A stretch of 64,000 nucleotides of DNA. Origin: Pterobdella sp. o SKG-2022 (Eukaryota; Annelida; Clitellata; Hirudinida; Piscicolidae). Location: positions 20,335,958 through 20,399,957 of the forward strand of contig OZ038321.1 of assembly GCA_964035795.1 (NCBI GenBank), in the 5' to 3' direction. The translations under genes were made by a program, and so were the position numbers. Shown here piece after piece: positions 24,901 through 39,495 of this stretch (its first letter is position 1; every line of letters starts with the position of its first letter). The notes beneath the pieces were generated by a model. It was not told the DNA's origin, made no database searches, and worked only from the letters and a program-made list of their open reading frames with translations.

Positions 24901-26439
24901 ATAATATCTATTCAGAATGACGAAATTGTATTCTAGTTATTTTTAATAGTTTTGTCTTATACCATATATTTTTGTATTTTGTATTATAACATATCTAGGT
25001 TATATAATAAAATATCTTTATAAGGTTTTCATACTGAAGCATAATCGTAACCTCCTAGGATCCCCAGTGGATTGGTTAGCGTTGTTACTTTTGACCATAG
25101 AGTTTTCAATGTTTAAATTAGTGCCATTGACATTGGCGAAGATGCCATTGTTATTATTGTTGTAATTGGCAAGCGTTCCATTGCGGTAAACGTTGTTTCC
25201 TAAGAGCTCTTGTTGGAAGAGTTTGTTGATGCTAGGACTGTATGGATGGAAGCATTTATTGAAAATATACTATACATTTATTCGACCTATATAGATTTTT
25301 TTTTCCTACATGGACACCCTTTCATGTTCAACAACCTCGAAGGGGATCTAGCGGGCTTCTTTCTGTTAGAGTGTTTTTGAGGAGATCTTCCTTCGTCATC
25401 CAACCTTTGGAAGGGCACATCAGCTGCAAAGTAGGCATTGAATAAGTTAATTGTGCTTATGTATAATCATTATAAAAGTTTTTTCAAGAATAAGTAAGAA
25501 TCTTACTGTTGTCTACAAGCATTGTTTTTTCTGGCGTGCGTGCTAAAAATGGGACTTTTTTGGAGGTTACTGTAAGTTGTTCACGTTTTTTATTTGATAT
25601 GTTATATGCCAATAAATAGCTGCGTTTCATATTTAATTTTCTATTAATTTGAATAAGGGACTAACTTGTGGTCATTTTACATTTGCACTTTTTGACGAGG
25701 TTGATATCAACCGGATCACTGTGGCAGAATTTACAGTAGTACAAAGCCCTGTAGTTAATGGTTTGTTTGTGTATATTCATTATTTGTGAAAAATCGAATC
25801 TGAATGTATTTGAATACAACACAAAGTTTATTTAACAAAAACATAAAATGTATTTCGTAAAAATGTTCGCTACATTATAAAGTACTTGATTATGTAAATT
25901 AAAAGCTTTGTACATGTTTCCAATAAGCCTTCGTGTTGTTAATACTATTATCCATCAATCATAAACAATGGAATGCATTTTTTTCTGAAAAAAACAATAT
26001 TGTTTTTTAGCACCACTATTACAGAAAATTCATTTTTTGCTTGATACTTTGCATTAGTTACAGAACGTGAAATGAGTGAAAACCTAAAAATATTTACAGA
26101 TTTGTTTGAAATAAAAAATCAACACTCAATGATTTCTTACAACAAAAACTTGATCATAATTAACACCTTAAAGCCATATTTATATGCCAAAGCTTCCAAA
26201 CGCTTGGTGCTTGGGAATATTTAAACTTCAACACAGAACCTTTTGACGTCGTCAGCGGATTCAGCGAAGAAGAATCCCTGCGTTGAAGAATCGATTTTCA
26301 CCTGGGGACCTTGATTAGCAATGTTGACTGTTTTTTACTTTGACGACTCATTTGGGTAAGCATCATTATTTTAATACTATTATTATTATTATTGTTATTG
26401 TTATTATTATTATTTTTATTATTATTATTATTATTATTA

Positions 26440-26489
<50 letters not shown>

Positions 26490-29400
26490 GTTATTATTAT
26501 TACTACTTATTTATTACCATTTGTTATTGTTATTATCATTTGTTTCAAATTTCAGGCCATGATTGAAAACATATATAAATTTCTTAGAAGAATGTTGAGT
26601 ATTGATTTAAAAGAGGCGTTGATTAAAAGGGCAAAAATGCTAATGTGTATGATGAAACTTATCAAAAATTGTGGTTTTTATCTAATTAATAAGTTTATAA
26701 AAACCAAAAATTCGAATGCAAACATGATAAAGAAGTTTTAAAATACATGATGTTTCTATAAGCTCAATTGAGTAATGTAATGTAATGCGTTATTTATAAA
26801 GCGCTTTTCCTTATAGAACCAAAGCGCTTGGTAGAAATTTAATGTAGCAAAAACACACTGTGGAACAGGTGCTAAATGTCGACCCACGTGGGATCGATCC
26901 CGGTAACTTTAGGTAATTAGTCAATGGTCAACCATTGAGCTAGAGAGGCCGACAGTAAAAATTATATAATAAAGTAAAGTAAAGTAAAGTAAAGGCCGAA
27001 AGTAAAAATTATATAATAAATTTCAGTTATCATTAGTATTATGTTAGAAAGTAATATATCTAAACAATAAGTAGAAATGAAAAAAATTTAGTTTATATGT
27101 ATATTAGTTTTTATACATAAGATTTTAAAATCTAAATTTACATTCTGTTTAACGTTTCAAATATATTACATTCGTTTCCCATTTCACAAATTTATTTCAT
27201 AAAACATACATTCTTAATCTTTTAAATGATAATGAGCTTCATAATTTCAAAAAGAATTTCACTTTTAAAGCTTGACACAAACAAATTTTATTAGCAAAGC
27301 ATTGTTTGGAAACTGAGGTAGATATAAATATATAATGGAACTATGTAAGAGTTATAAAAGAGTAGACCGTGTTTGCGTCGCCATCTTTTAGATTATGGTG
27401 GCCAGTGTATGGAATCTTCCAAAAGTTATATTCAGTTTTAAAATTTGATGTTAGTTTAAGTTAGAGCTTTAAGGATATTTATTTGAAAAATTTTATTTTT
27501 TCCATAAATTTCTAAAGTTTTTTACAAGAATTAAAAAATCAACAATGGAAATATTTTGAATTTTTTATTTCTTTAGCTTTTTAAATTTATTTTCTTTGAA
27601 ATGATTGATGAATTTTTTCAATTATTACGGAGATTTCATATTCGCCATGTTTTCGGATGTATTTTCAAACAAATATTCATAAAACTTTTGATTAAACAAC
27701 CAATAGTTTTCAGTTTAAGAACCCAAAAGTTTTGACAAAAGATAAAATGTTTGTTTTATCGACTGAAACTACTACAAAACTATAATATAAAAGTGACATT
27801 CATCAAAATTGCATGTCAAACCTAAAAATAAATGAAATTTCCCACTTTGCTTTGTCGCAATAGCTCGTGCGCTTCGGCATTTTTACTTCGGAAAAAATTG
27901 AAAGAAAAAAATAAGATGGTATTTTCTTTCTATAAAAATTTCAAAAAAATAACTGCATCAGAATAACCTGGATTGATGCGAATGTTACTTCCCTGGCCGT
28001 CGTCATCCTTCGTCTCCACAGCTATCAATAACAATTTCAATTTCAAGAAGCACACTCTGTCAATTCATTCGATAAAATAGTCAATATTTTTTTTGTACAC
28101 ATGTTGTGATGGAGTGTTTTCCATGATTGATAAATATGCTTGATTGAGGAAATTTGCAGATAACAGAAGTGGATGGGCATTTTAACAAGAAAAGTTTTAT
28201 CACAAATGGTTGGTTGGGAAAAAGTTTTTAATCTTCACGACGAATATTTTAAAATTTAAATGAAAAAAAATTTTTTGGAACAAAAAGTTATATGTTGAGA
28301 CGTATGTAATAAAAATATCTTTAAAAATTAAAAAAGTAGAAACACAGGCAGAAAATATTGCAAGTGTTGTCATGATAAAATCGCATAGCCATCCACGGAA
28401 ACAGGCTATTTACAAACTCTCCGAATGACTCTTCAGAAAAAAATGTAAAATAATGACGCTGCACTTATGAAAAAAAAAAATTTTCAATCAAAATGTGGAA
28501 CAATAAGTTAATTCTTTTAGAAGTTTTTATTAAAAAAATCAAAGTAGAGTGCACGTGGGCAGGAAGTTTGTAATCGTTGCATAAGAAAGTATATAATTAA
28601 AAAACAATATTATTAATTTGACTTGTCATGAACGAGAAATTTTGTATAGAAGTATGGAAGAAAAAGCTGCAAAAAAACTATTATTCCCAAAACTTACGCG
28701 AAACAAAATATTATTTTTAAAAAAACTAGCAAAAGACTTTGGAAAAATTGTTTCTAAAATTTTCTAAAATTGAAGGGTTTTTTATACAAAGAAAACTATA
28801 AAAAAACTAAAAATTTATAAAAAAAAAAACAGTTGAAAACGTCTCACTCGGCGGCTTCAGGAAAGGACATGTTAAGAAAAGCAGACGAGAGGTAGTCTGT
28901 GTACATTTCCATTCCCGTCCCCCTCATGTATTCGTCTTGCCATTGAGGCATATTCGGAGACTGTGTTAAAATATTTAATTCAATGGTTAAACGTTTTATG
29001 ATAAGGTTAAACTTATCGAAAGTTATAGCTTTTGATTCTCAATAAATTTATTAAAAATTTTTCTTATCTGATGTTTTTCGTTACAAACTTTAATGTTTTT
29101 ATAGCACTGAGATGAAATGATTTCGAAGGACAAAGATTGATGTGAATGCTTGGATCAAGTTGTTTACAGAGTATTTCAATGTTAGGATGACAGCGATACA
29201 CTCAAAGCTCTATTTCATCTATGATTTTCAAAGAAAGTATAAAAGTTTATCGGGTTTAGATTTATACCAACCATTAAAAAACTTATTAAATGCCGCACAA
29301 CTTCACTACAAGCTTACCCCATTGTGAGCAATTTGTTTAAAATACATTAAAAGCAAAAAATTCTCCTATTTACATATCAGCCAATAAAAACTAAATCGAA

Positions 29401-32400
29401 CCAAAAACGCCATCAACAACGTACCATATTGTACGACCGCATGGTGAAGAGGTTTGCCATGAGGGTAGAGAAGCCACAGGCAAGACAACTCTGCGCTATA
29501 AACCCCAACTTCAACTCTGCAAGACACACCGCATCGTCACCTCTCTTCCAATCCCAGCTGGGAATGTTTAACAGATAACTCTGGAGGTTTTTGGTGTGGT
29601 TTAGTTTTGGAAGGTATTTTAATGAAACTTTTTGGTTGTATAAAAACCCTATTGAATTTTCAAAATTTTCATTTACAAATTTACCGTGTTGAACTAAAAG
29701 TATTTTTGCTTACTTTATTGTGATACTGTAGTAACTGAATGATGATTTTAATGTCGTCAAAGTAGTTTTTGATAGAGATGACTCGCAGAATATTGGCTGC
29801 ATCTTCTGCATCTGGGTCTTCACAGTACTTGTTGGCGAGGATCAAACAGGCATCGGCCTCTTTTATCTGGTATAAATATCATTACGATATCATTGAATAA
29901 TAAAATATCCTTATGATCAACTTTTTAGAGACATCTTAATGTTTAAAAAACTTTTTGAACATTTTTTACGTTGATTCATGAATTTTATGATATTGTATTT
30001 TTGATTGGTTGGTTTATCAGTAAGTAGCAAAAAAAAAGTTTTCTAAACTTCAAAAAAAAACTACAACAAGTGGCAATGAATAAGATAATATAATATATGA
30101 TAGTATCTTGTATTTCATTTTCAATTGCATGAAAGTTTTCGATGGTGCTCCATGCTGATCATGTTCTAGATCAGTAATAATGATTTGTATAGCCCCAAAC
30201 AAACATTGAAGGCCAATGAGCTTACACATAATAACTTGAAGTATATTAAGCTTTCTATAACGTTTTTCATATATAATCGTCTTAGAAATAAAAATTATAA
30301 ATATCATTATCATTATTCAAGCCTAAAAAATAAATTACTCAACGTACAAAAATTTGATGTACCTCTAATATAACAAAACAGTGATTATATAGCAAAAAAA
30401 TATCTTTCTTTAAGAAAACACAAAAATAAGAAATAAACGCTAAAAATTCTTGAAATTGACTAATTTAATTTCAATTGGAAATAGGTAACTGACGTTGACA
30501 CGATGTAGATCGTTAGCGTCCATCACTGTTCCCTGGAAAAACTTCACTTGGGTGAAGTGACGTTTAAAAAGACTTTCCAACTCCAAATCTGGTTCTTTTC
30601 TTTGGTGGAGTGGATCGCATTTGTAATAGTGAATTTAATTATTTCAAGTAACTATTTGCTTTGAATTTATTCACAACAAAATAGGCTCATTGAAAAAAAA
30701 TTACAAAGCTTTTCGTGGAACTTACTTAACTATCCAAGAGAAGAGTGAACTCAATTAGGCAAATTATTTCAATGTTAAATTGTGCACTCATTCTTTACTT
30801 AAGTTTTTCGTCACTTATGAGCTTCAATAACTATTTTGAAGATTATACAATTATTAAAGACATCTTTTTCAACTTGAGTTTTATACAGTAATTTGCGACA
30901 AAAGTAGTATTAAATTCTTTCCATTGTTGTTCCTCAAGCGCTATTAGCGACATGCTTTATTCAATTTGAATAAAGACTCCATTCGGAATTTTTTAATAAT
31001 TATAATGGAAAAAAAGCTTTTAAATATGTATGTTTATAATCATATCAACTAAAGTTTCTCAAAAACTATTATTAAATCTTTATTGAAGTAAAAGACTTGG
31101 ATCTGAGATATTTCAAAAAGAAAATAATTATACAAAATCATGAATAAAAAAACATCGAAGTTTTTACCTGTTCATGATGACCAACTCAACATCAACATCT
31201 TCACGATCCTTGTGTAGGAAGTCAGACATGAAGTTTGAGACAGATTCATACGTGATGTGACCACACAACACAATGTGTCTGAGGTTTGAAGAACATCATA
31301 ATGTGCGACGCAGTATAATAGAATATAACACAATAAACACAATGAAATACATTATGAACACGAAAAATTGAATGTTTAATTAAACAAAAAATGTTATAAA
31401 TGAAAATAAACTAATATGGAGAATAAACACAATAGTGATGAGTTAAGGTGTTTTGCTTTTTTAAATTATGTTTTTGGAAAAAAAACCGAAACATTCGAAT
31501 GTTGAATAATTTATAGTTAAAAATTAACATGTATTGTCATATCAACACATTTATTATTGAAAAACTATTTTTAAATGGCAGTTGCTTATTTCAAATATCT
31601 AAAAGGCCGTTTTTTTTACCAAAGTTTCTAAAGCTCGTCGAATGTATAAACAATCATTGTATAAAAGAATTATTTGAAGAAAAATGCAATGGAAAAAAAT
31701 AAATCTAATAATGGGTATAAAAAAAAATAATTCATAAAATTAATAAATTGGATAAAAGCAAATACAATTTCAGCAAGAAAACTCAAATTAAAACAGATTC
31801 GATTGGAAGAAAGTTTGGCCCATTCCCAGAGCAATCACTATATTTTTATTTTATTTTTATGATTTTTAAACTGAAAAAAAATTTCGCAAAACATTTTAGC
31901 TGAAATAAAACTCTCGAATAGCTGATATATGAACGTTCTGACTGCTAAATGATGAATTATTAAAGTTGGAGAGCTCTCATTAGATGATGAAGAAGATTAT
32001 AAAAAGTCTCAATAAATTGAATTTATGATTGCCATTCAAACTCAATCGAAAATCGACATTCGAGACACTATCTTCTAATGAAGAAGCAGAGTAATTTTAA
32101 AATATAAGAGATGACAAGCTGGCTTCATATTTTTAACATTGTGATCGTTTTCATTTAGGATCCAATGAATGTAAAAAAGAATTAAACTTAACTTTCAATC
32201 CAAAAAAGTAGTTAGTATTTGAAATTGTTACAAACTGATTTTGACAGTTTTATCGATATACCCTTGTCATGATGTAGTAGAACTTTCTTAGTCGACCTTA
32301 AACTTGAACAGCTGAAGGAACTTTACTGCGATTTCAAAACAAGATAAATGAAGTTCATAGATGTAAGCATTAATGACTGGTTTATTGATGGGTAATCTAT

Positions 32401-35400
32401 TGAATAAGTTGACAAGCTCAAGTAACTAGGGATCATGTAAAAGTGAAAACAAGAAATGAGCTAGCTTAAAGAGCTAGTAGAAAATTTGAACATCCAAAAA
32501 CAAAAAACATGCAAACCTTCCAAAAACAAATTGTTGCAAAAAAATTTTAGACGACATTTTCAAAAGCTGGTTTTTCCATCGACAATGTGAAATCTTTGAA
32601 GGGTATCTAGAAGCTTGAAGTGATTTTGAACATTTTCAACATATAAAAATCGCGAAACGTGGTGATTTTCAAAACAAAAATTTCAAAATTAATGATCGCA
32701 ACTGAAGACTCCATGGTCATTATTTTCGTTATTATACTTTTGCTTCGATAATCTTGAAGAAAACTGGACAAAACAACAAAGAGCAATTAATTGTGCTGCA
32801 GTTCGTTAAAAAAATAATCTCAGAAACACTATAGAAGTTGAAGACACAAGCTGAACCGAGAAACACGGTGAATTTCCATCACTTGACTCCAAAGTCGACT
32901 AGAGTACTCACTTGATCCTCAATATCCAACTGTTACAATCAATGATTAATAAGAATCAGTAAATTTGGATTCTCATTCTTCATTTGAAAACCCCCATCCT
33001 CAAGCAAAGTCATTAGTTTACAATAAAGGATTTTAAATTAAGCTCAACTGAATGATTTATTGTTTTTAATTGAAGATAAAAATTACAAGGCTTGTTATTT
33101 ATTGTCCTCTGGAACTATCAGATACTGTGATTAATGGATGAATTTTTGGAGTTCTTGAGTCGCTTTCTTTCTCACTTAGAAAAATTGTTTTTCAATGAAA
33201 CTATTTCTAATAACAGCAAATGTCATTTATAAATTATTAAATTCTTTTAATATTATCTTATGTGAAATAAACTATCAAAACTAATTGAAAAAGTTTTTTC
33301 AAAATTTAAATATTTGAAAAAAAATCTCTAAAGTGCAAAACTTTTCGGGGAGAAACTTTATGGTACCATGTATAAAAAAACTGGGATTATTTTGTGTGAA
33401 ATCTTATTTGTTATTACAACATTGAGGGAAGCTCTTCAATTCACATTGCGTTCTATTTTTGCTAATATTTTTATTATCACTCTTTCAGGCAATAAAACAT
33501 GTTTTACGACGTACTTTTTTCCTCTTTCCTTTTTGAACGAGCCTCCATACTTGCTCCGTGACCCCAAAATGTCCGTTATCTCGGGAATGAAACTTGCGAA
33601 CATTGCCTGCAGGGTTAAGGGAAGTTTGCCGTTGTTATTCTAGTTATTGTTTTTATTTAATGTTATTTTTTTTTAATGAATTATGCTGAAGTTTTTCTTA
33701 TCGAGAATTTAGCTGGTTTTCTCGAATAAACGTTTTTAAAAATTTTTTCTTTATTTGAAGAAACTGTATGAAGTTCATCTGATATTTTTAATTAGTAACT
33801 ACATTTTAAAATTTTAAGTTTTTTCGATAGCTAGTTTGAATTTTTTAAAGTTTATATTTATATTTTATATTCTATTACTTTTCAGTTTCATATTATGTTT
33901 TTCATTATTTTTGAGTAGAATTTTCTGTTTGAACTAAAACTTTTGATTAAAAAATATTTTTCAATATAGTTTTTTAAAGACATCGTATGTTCTTTCGTAA
34001 ACTTGAATTTTACCAGTAAACTTCAAATTATGAGGATTTATAAAAGCACGTAGATAAAATTTTTTATTTAGCTAAAATTTTCAACAAGTAAAACCTTGTC
34101 ACAATTCATTAGCAAAGTTGTATAGAAAAGTTTTCTTAAAATAAATCTTCATACTTTGAAGTTTACTGGTAAAACTTCTTTCAATATAAATTCAATTTTG
34201 ATTTTAAACATGATTTTCAGCTTAAAATCAATTTAACTAAAATTTTTTTTTTCAAAATTTAATAATTTTCATTTTTAAGATATATCCTTCTAAATTCTAA
34301 ATTTAAGTTATTCCTGAAATGTCTGAAGGTCAAAATTCATTTGAATAGAAGATTAAAACACCATTTGAAGAGTAATAAAATTTATATAAAATTTTATTTC
34401 AAAAGTTAATTAAACAGTTTCCAAGTTTCACTATACAATTATAAGAATTTATTGATCCAAGTTTTATGACTAATTCCCACCAAAAAAGTTTATAATCTTT
34501 ATCGAAGATTCAACTTTATTAAAATCATCGTCTGACCTTATCGGAAATCTATGCTCTCCAATAAAACTCCTAAATGAACCTTTTTTTTCTAAACTTATCT
34601 TGCTTTTATAAGCGACCGCATCAAACCATACAATTTTAATATTATCCTATTTATATATTTACAAGCTTATTTTATATTTAAAAAATTCTAATTTTTATCG
34701 TTGCTATATTTTTTTTTAATACATGTTAACTTCACGTTTTATTAACTCATCAACTACTTAGTAACTTCACGTTTTTCACTAAGATAACAATACTCAATGA
34801 TTCAAGTGATAACAATGAAAAATACACACCAAAGCACCAAGAATGAAGAAGACCATGAATAGACGTCCCAGAGAAGTATTGCATGACAAGTCCCCGTAAC
34901 CAACAGTCGACATTGTCACCTAGGCAGCAAATATAATGGTATGAGACAGTTTATTTCATTCTTATCATTGAAAATATATGAAAATAGTATTATGAGAGCT
35001 AAATTTCTCGGAGCATGTAAGTGAAGGGATGAAATTGCTAGAAAATACATTGTATTATTTCATTTTGTGTTTCAATAGTGGCTAATGTCTCTGATATTCT
35101 ACTTAATGATGATATNNNNNNNNNNNNNNNNNNNNNNNNNNNNNNNNNNNNNNNNNNNNNNNNNNNNNNNNNNNNNNNNNNNNNNNNNNNNNNNNNNNNN
35201 NNNNNNNNNNNNNNNNNNNNNNNNNNNNNNNNNNNNNNNNNNNNNNNNNNNNNNNNNNNNNNNNNNNNNNNNNNNNNNNNNNNNNNNNNNNNNNNNNNNN
35301 NNNNNNNNNNNNNNNATATATATATATATATATATATAGATATATATATATATATATATAATATCTTTGAATTTTATAAAATGTTCCATGAAAAAAATGA

Positions 35401-38400
35401 ATGGCTGAAGTATGTGAGTTATTTGAGTATAAGTTTTAAAAAGATACTGGAAATAGAATTTAACTTTTTGATCCATTTACTTTCGCGTAACACAGGAAAA
35501 AAAAATAAAATGAAGGAATATTTTTTGTTAATTAGAAAATATTAATAAAAAATAAATTCTAATAACAAAAATGGAAAAATAAACTTTAAAAATAATAACA
35601 ATAATTAAAAAAAATAAACGCTAAAAATAATTTTAAAAAAACTATTAAAAAAACAATAAGTAATATTTAATATCGGAATTTCTGAGAGACATCTTGAAAA
35701 CGTTTCATTACAAGACTGAATTTATCGAAAATGATTTTTTTTGTTACCTCAAAAGTATGCCAACAACTTCATGCAATCGACGTAACATTTTAAAAATATC
35801 TAACATAGAAAAGTAATAAATGTGATTGAATGAAAAAATAGAAAACAGATAAAAAATATATTAATAATTCAATAAATTGAAAACCTTACTATATATTTAA
35901 AAAACATGAATAATTAGAGTAAATCAACTGTATAAAATATCACAAACAACAACACTGACAAGAGTGAAGTAGACACACTCCCAGTACGTAAGTGGTTGTG
36001 CATTGTTAAAGTTGTCAAAAGGATCTCCGCTGTTTTCCACCTGTCGCCATTGATTTTCATTAAAATATTTGCACAAAGGCTTTCTGATGCATCATGCTTT
36101 GTCGTTTAATGAGAATATTTTTATGGTGATCTTCTGTGTTTTATAACTTCATTGTGTAGTGAATGATATAAAAATTGTACTTATGATGTTTTAGAGGGTG
36201 TGATACGTTTTGCACCTTATATACTTGGAATTTCAACAAAAAGAATGTTAATTATACAGTAAAAGTGATAAATGATAGAGATAATCGTTATTATGATCAA
36301 GGTACCAGATGAACAAAGCCGGCTCCTGTGAACCAAACACTTATGAGGGTAGACACGAGTTGACATAATCTGGAATTTTGAATCATTATATATTTGAATG
36401 AACTAAACTTATTTAAAAAAAGGCAGATGTTGAAAATCGAAAAGTAAAGATTGTTTTGAAGAGCAGTACGATCAAGTATTAATGCAAGCTAAACTTAAGA
36501 AAAGTTTTGAATCAATTTTGTTTGAAGATAGCGTTTGATAGTATGCATTATATAGTAATGATAGCATTACAAAATAAATTTGAAAACATGAAAATGCTGA
36601 AGGCTCATGATGATTGAAGATATTTTAAATTGAGAAAAATTGAAGTCTAGTAGCTGCAAGCCGCATAGTTGAATAAGTAAAAATTCAGAAGAAATAAATT
36701 GAATTTTATATAACTTCTTCATAAATTTTAAAAAATAAATATCTTTTCTATTTCAATATTTTGCTAATAATTATGATGAGATAAACATTTTTTTTTTAAT
36801 TTCTCGTAGTTTCAAGAAATTACATGAAATTCAAAAAAATTAAAAACATACGATGCTTCTAAAAAACTAGAAAAAATAAGTTCACCTTCTAGAACCCTCA
36901 GACCTGATAAAAAAATAAGAGGTTCTCGTGGAACAAAAGAAGGGCTTCCAAAATAACTAGACTTTTGCGGTAACAAAAGAAAAGAAATAAGTGAGTCATT
37001 TTTATGGTTACCAATTTCAATTGAATTTAGAACTAAGTACACATCATGTTCTTCCACTGACTTTAAGAGGCACTCCCCGTAATTATAAAAAAATGAACAA
37101 TGACAATTATTCTCAAAGAATAAGTAGTTTCGCATTTCCAATTATTTTCAAGGAATGAGTATTTTTTGGCATTAGAGGAAGTGACACTACACAAGATAAT
37201 CACTATTTTACAAAAATCATCCGTCCACCTTTCAGTAATTCGGATTTTCAAAAATTTGATCATATTTTTCGAATTTTTAGGACTGATGTACAAAAAATAA
37301 CAAGTTTAAATTCAGTAGAAAATAAAATTTTCAAAACCATGACCCAAAAAACCTCTCAACCAACCTGATGCTGTTGGAGGTCTTAAGGATGTTGAGGTAC
37401 TGCAAAACGTCAGGTATTGTCATCAGCCTTAAAGCTCTTGTGAATCTGAGCCCTTTTGATAGTGTGATGTTGTATCTTATTTTAATTTTCAGTATTGTAC
37501 TGTATTTTTAATGTATTTCACAATTATTTTTTTGCATTGTTTTTTTTTGTAGTTTTGTATTGTTATGCTATAAAACATCGTCTTGTCTCTTTTTTCATTG
37601 TACCACAAATGATGAGATTTTAAATTTAGGAAAATGTCGTGAAAAGGGAAACCGGGGTTTTTCTACAGAAACACATTAAAGTTTCAATATTTCAACTGTG
37701 TTATAATTCTATCTTTTCTAATGTTCATTGAAAATTTTTTTAATAAAGCAATAAAACACAATGGTTACTATATTTTTTATTACGAAAAACTAAGTTTCTC
37801 GATAAAACAAAGTAACTCAAATATAATATCAAAATATAACCGCCATTTTTTTTCATTTTATCAAATTAATTCAGGCAATATATACTAAAATATTGAAATT
37901 CTTCATTAGTTTTTGAAATCAATTTTCATTATTTATTTTCGTTTTTAATTTTTTTTGTTTTTCACTGTTTTTTTTTTTCATCACATGAAAGCCCGGAATT
38001 AGAGAGAAGATTTTTAGTTATTTTTATCACCCAAGCGTTTTTAGGCGTCCCATAAAGCATTCTGGCTTTGTTTTTTCTTACTTATTCGAAATTTTAATTT
38101 AACATACGCAAACAAATATGACTTTTTTCAATAAAAAAACTAAAGTGATTTCAATTTTTATACGCTTTTATATAAAATAATCAAACCAAATATTTCAAGA
38201 AAGAAAAATTTTTTAATATAATTATAAAAATCTGCAAAACACTTGAAAAAAGTGAATCCTTCAAAAACAATATTTCTAAAAGATCAACAAATTTTGGTGG
38301 ATTTATCAAACAAAAACAGCTAAAACTATTATTTTAATGAAAATTATTTGAACACTAAAGGTAATTTTATTAAGTACAAAGCTTTTCGTTAAAAAAGTAA

Positions 38401-39261
38401 CATTATCAGGTACGTTAAAATTCAAAGACACCGTTGTTTATATTCTCAATTCTTTGAATTTTAACGTACTTAATAATGTTAATATTTATATTAATGATAA
38501 TTGTTAACGAAAAACTTTGTACTTAATAAAATTAACTTTAGTGTTCAAATAATTTACAGTATTTACTTCGACTGAAGAAGATTATTATATTATGCTACTC
38601 TTATTTACAATTATGATTATATTTATTATCTCATGCTCACAATTACTATCATAGTTGTTATTTTATTATCTGCGTGAAATAGTGCCTTGTAGGACTTAAG
38701 CAAGGCGTCGGTAAACCCCAATTAATCGCACCCCTCCTCGTCGATTTATTTATTTTGAGAAAAAAACATGAAAAAAGATTATATTTTGATTTAAAAAATA
38801 TATGAATAAAGAAACTGAAAAAAAATAATCAAAAATTCATTAAATTAATAAATGGGTAAATACACATAAAGAATAAATGACTGAACAAATGATGGATCTT
38901 GTGAATGGGTGAATATATAACAAACCAAGCCAGTTTCTGTTGAGGTAGATGGCGACAAAGGAAGGAGGAATGGTGAAGTAGTCTACCATGGAATACAGCT
39001 CAACGAGAAACGAGAGCTTCTCAGGAGCAGCTACAAACTTTAATGATTAGATTTGATTAATAGTGTTGATAATACAAGTTAATAATACAAACTATAATAG
39101 ATATTGGTTTATCAATAACAATAAATGTATTTAAAAATTTTTTTATTGATAATTTTCTTTACAAAATATTAAAGAAAAATACATACAATGCCTCTGAGAA
39201 TTAGCAATAACAACAGTAATATTTAATAATAAGAATAATAGTAATAATAATAGTAATAATC

Positions 39262-39297
<36 letters not shown>

Positions 39298-39370
39298 TAA
39301 TAATAATAATAATGAAAATAATAATGAGAATAATAATAATAAAAAAATAATAAAAATAATAATAATAATG

Positions 39371-39410
<40 letters not shown>

Positions 39411-39438
39411 TAATAATAAAATAATAATAATAATAATA

Positions 39439-39495
<57 letters not shown>

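Noticed and set aside
26340..26741. 133-codon plus-strand frame with a poly-Ile run
   Set aside because: Mostly translated (TTA)n microsatellite; no splice context, antisense to Slo intron sequence.
35078..35545. Open frames running across the N gap
   Set aside because: They consist of N and AT repeat; no real coding evidence.
36812..37293. Two overlapping minus-strand frames as a gene
   Set aside because: No splice pattern linking them to Slo, low-complexity composition, and a MITE-like terminal motif inside; kept only as an unplaced block.
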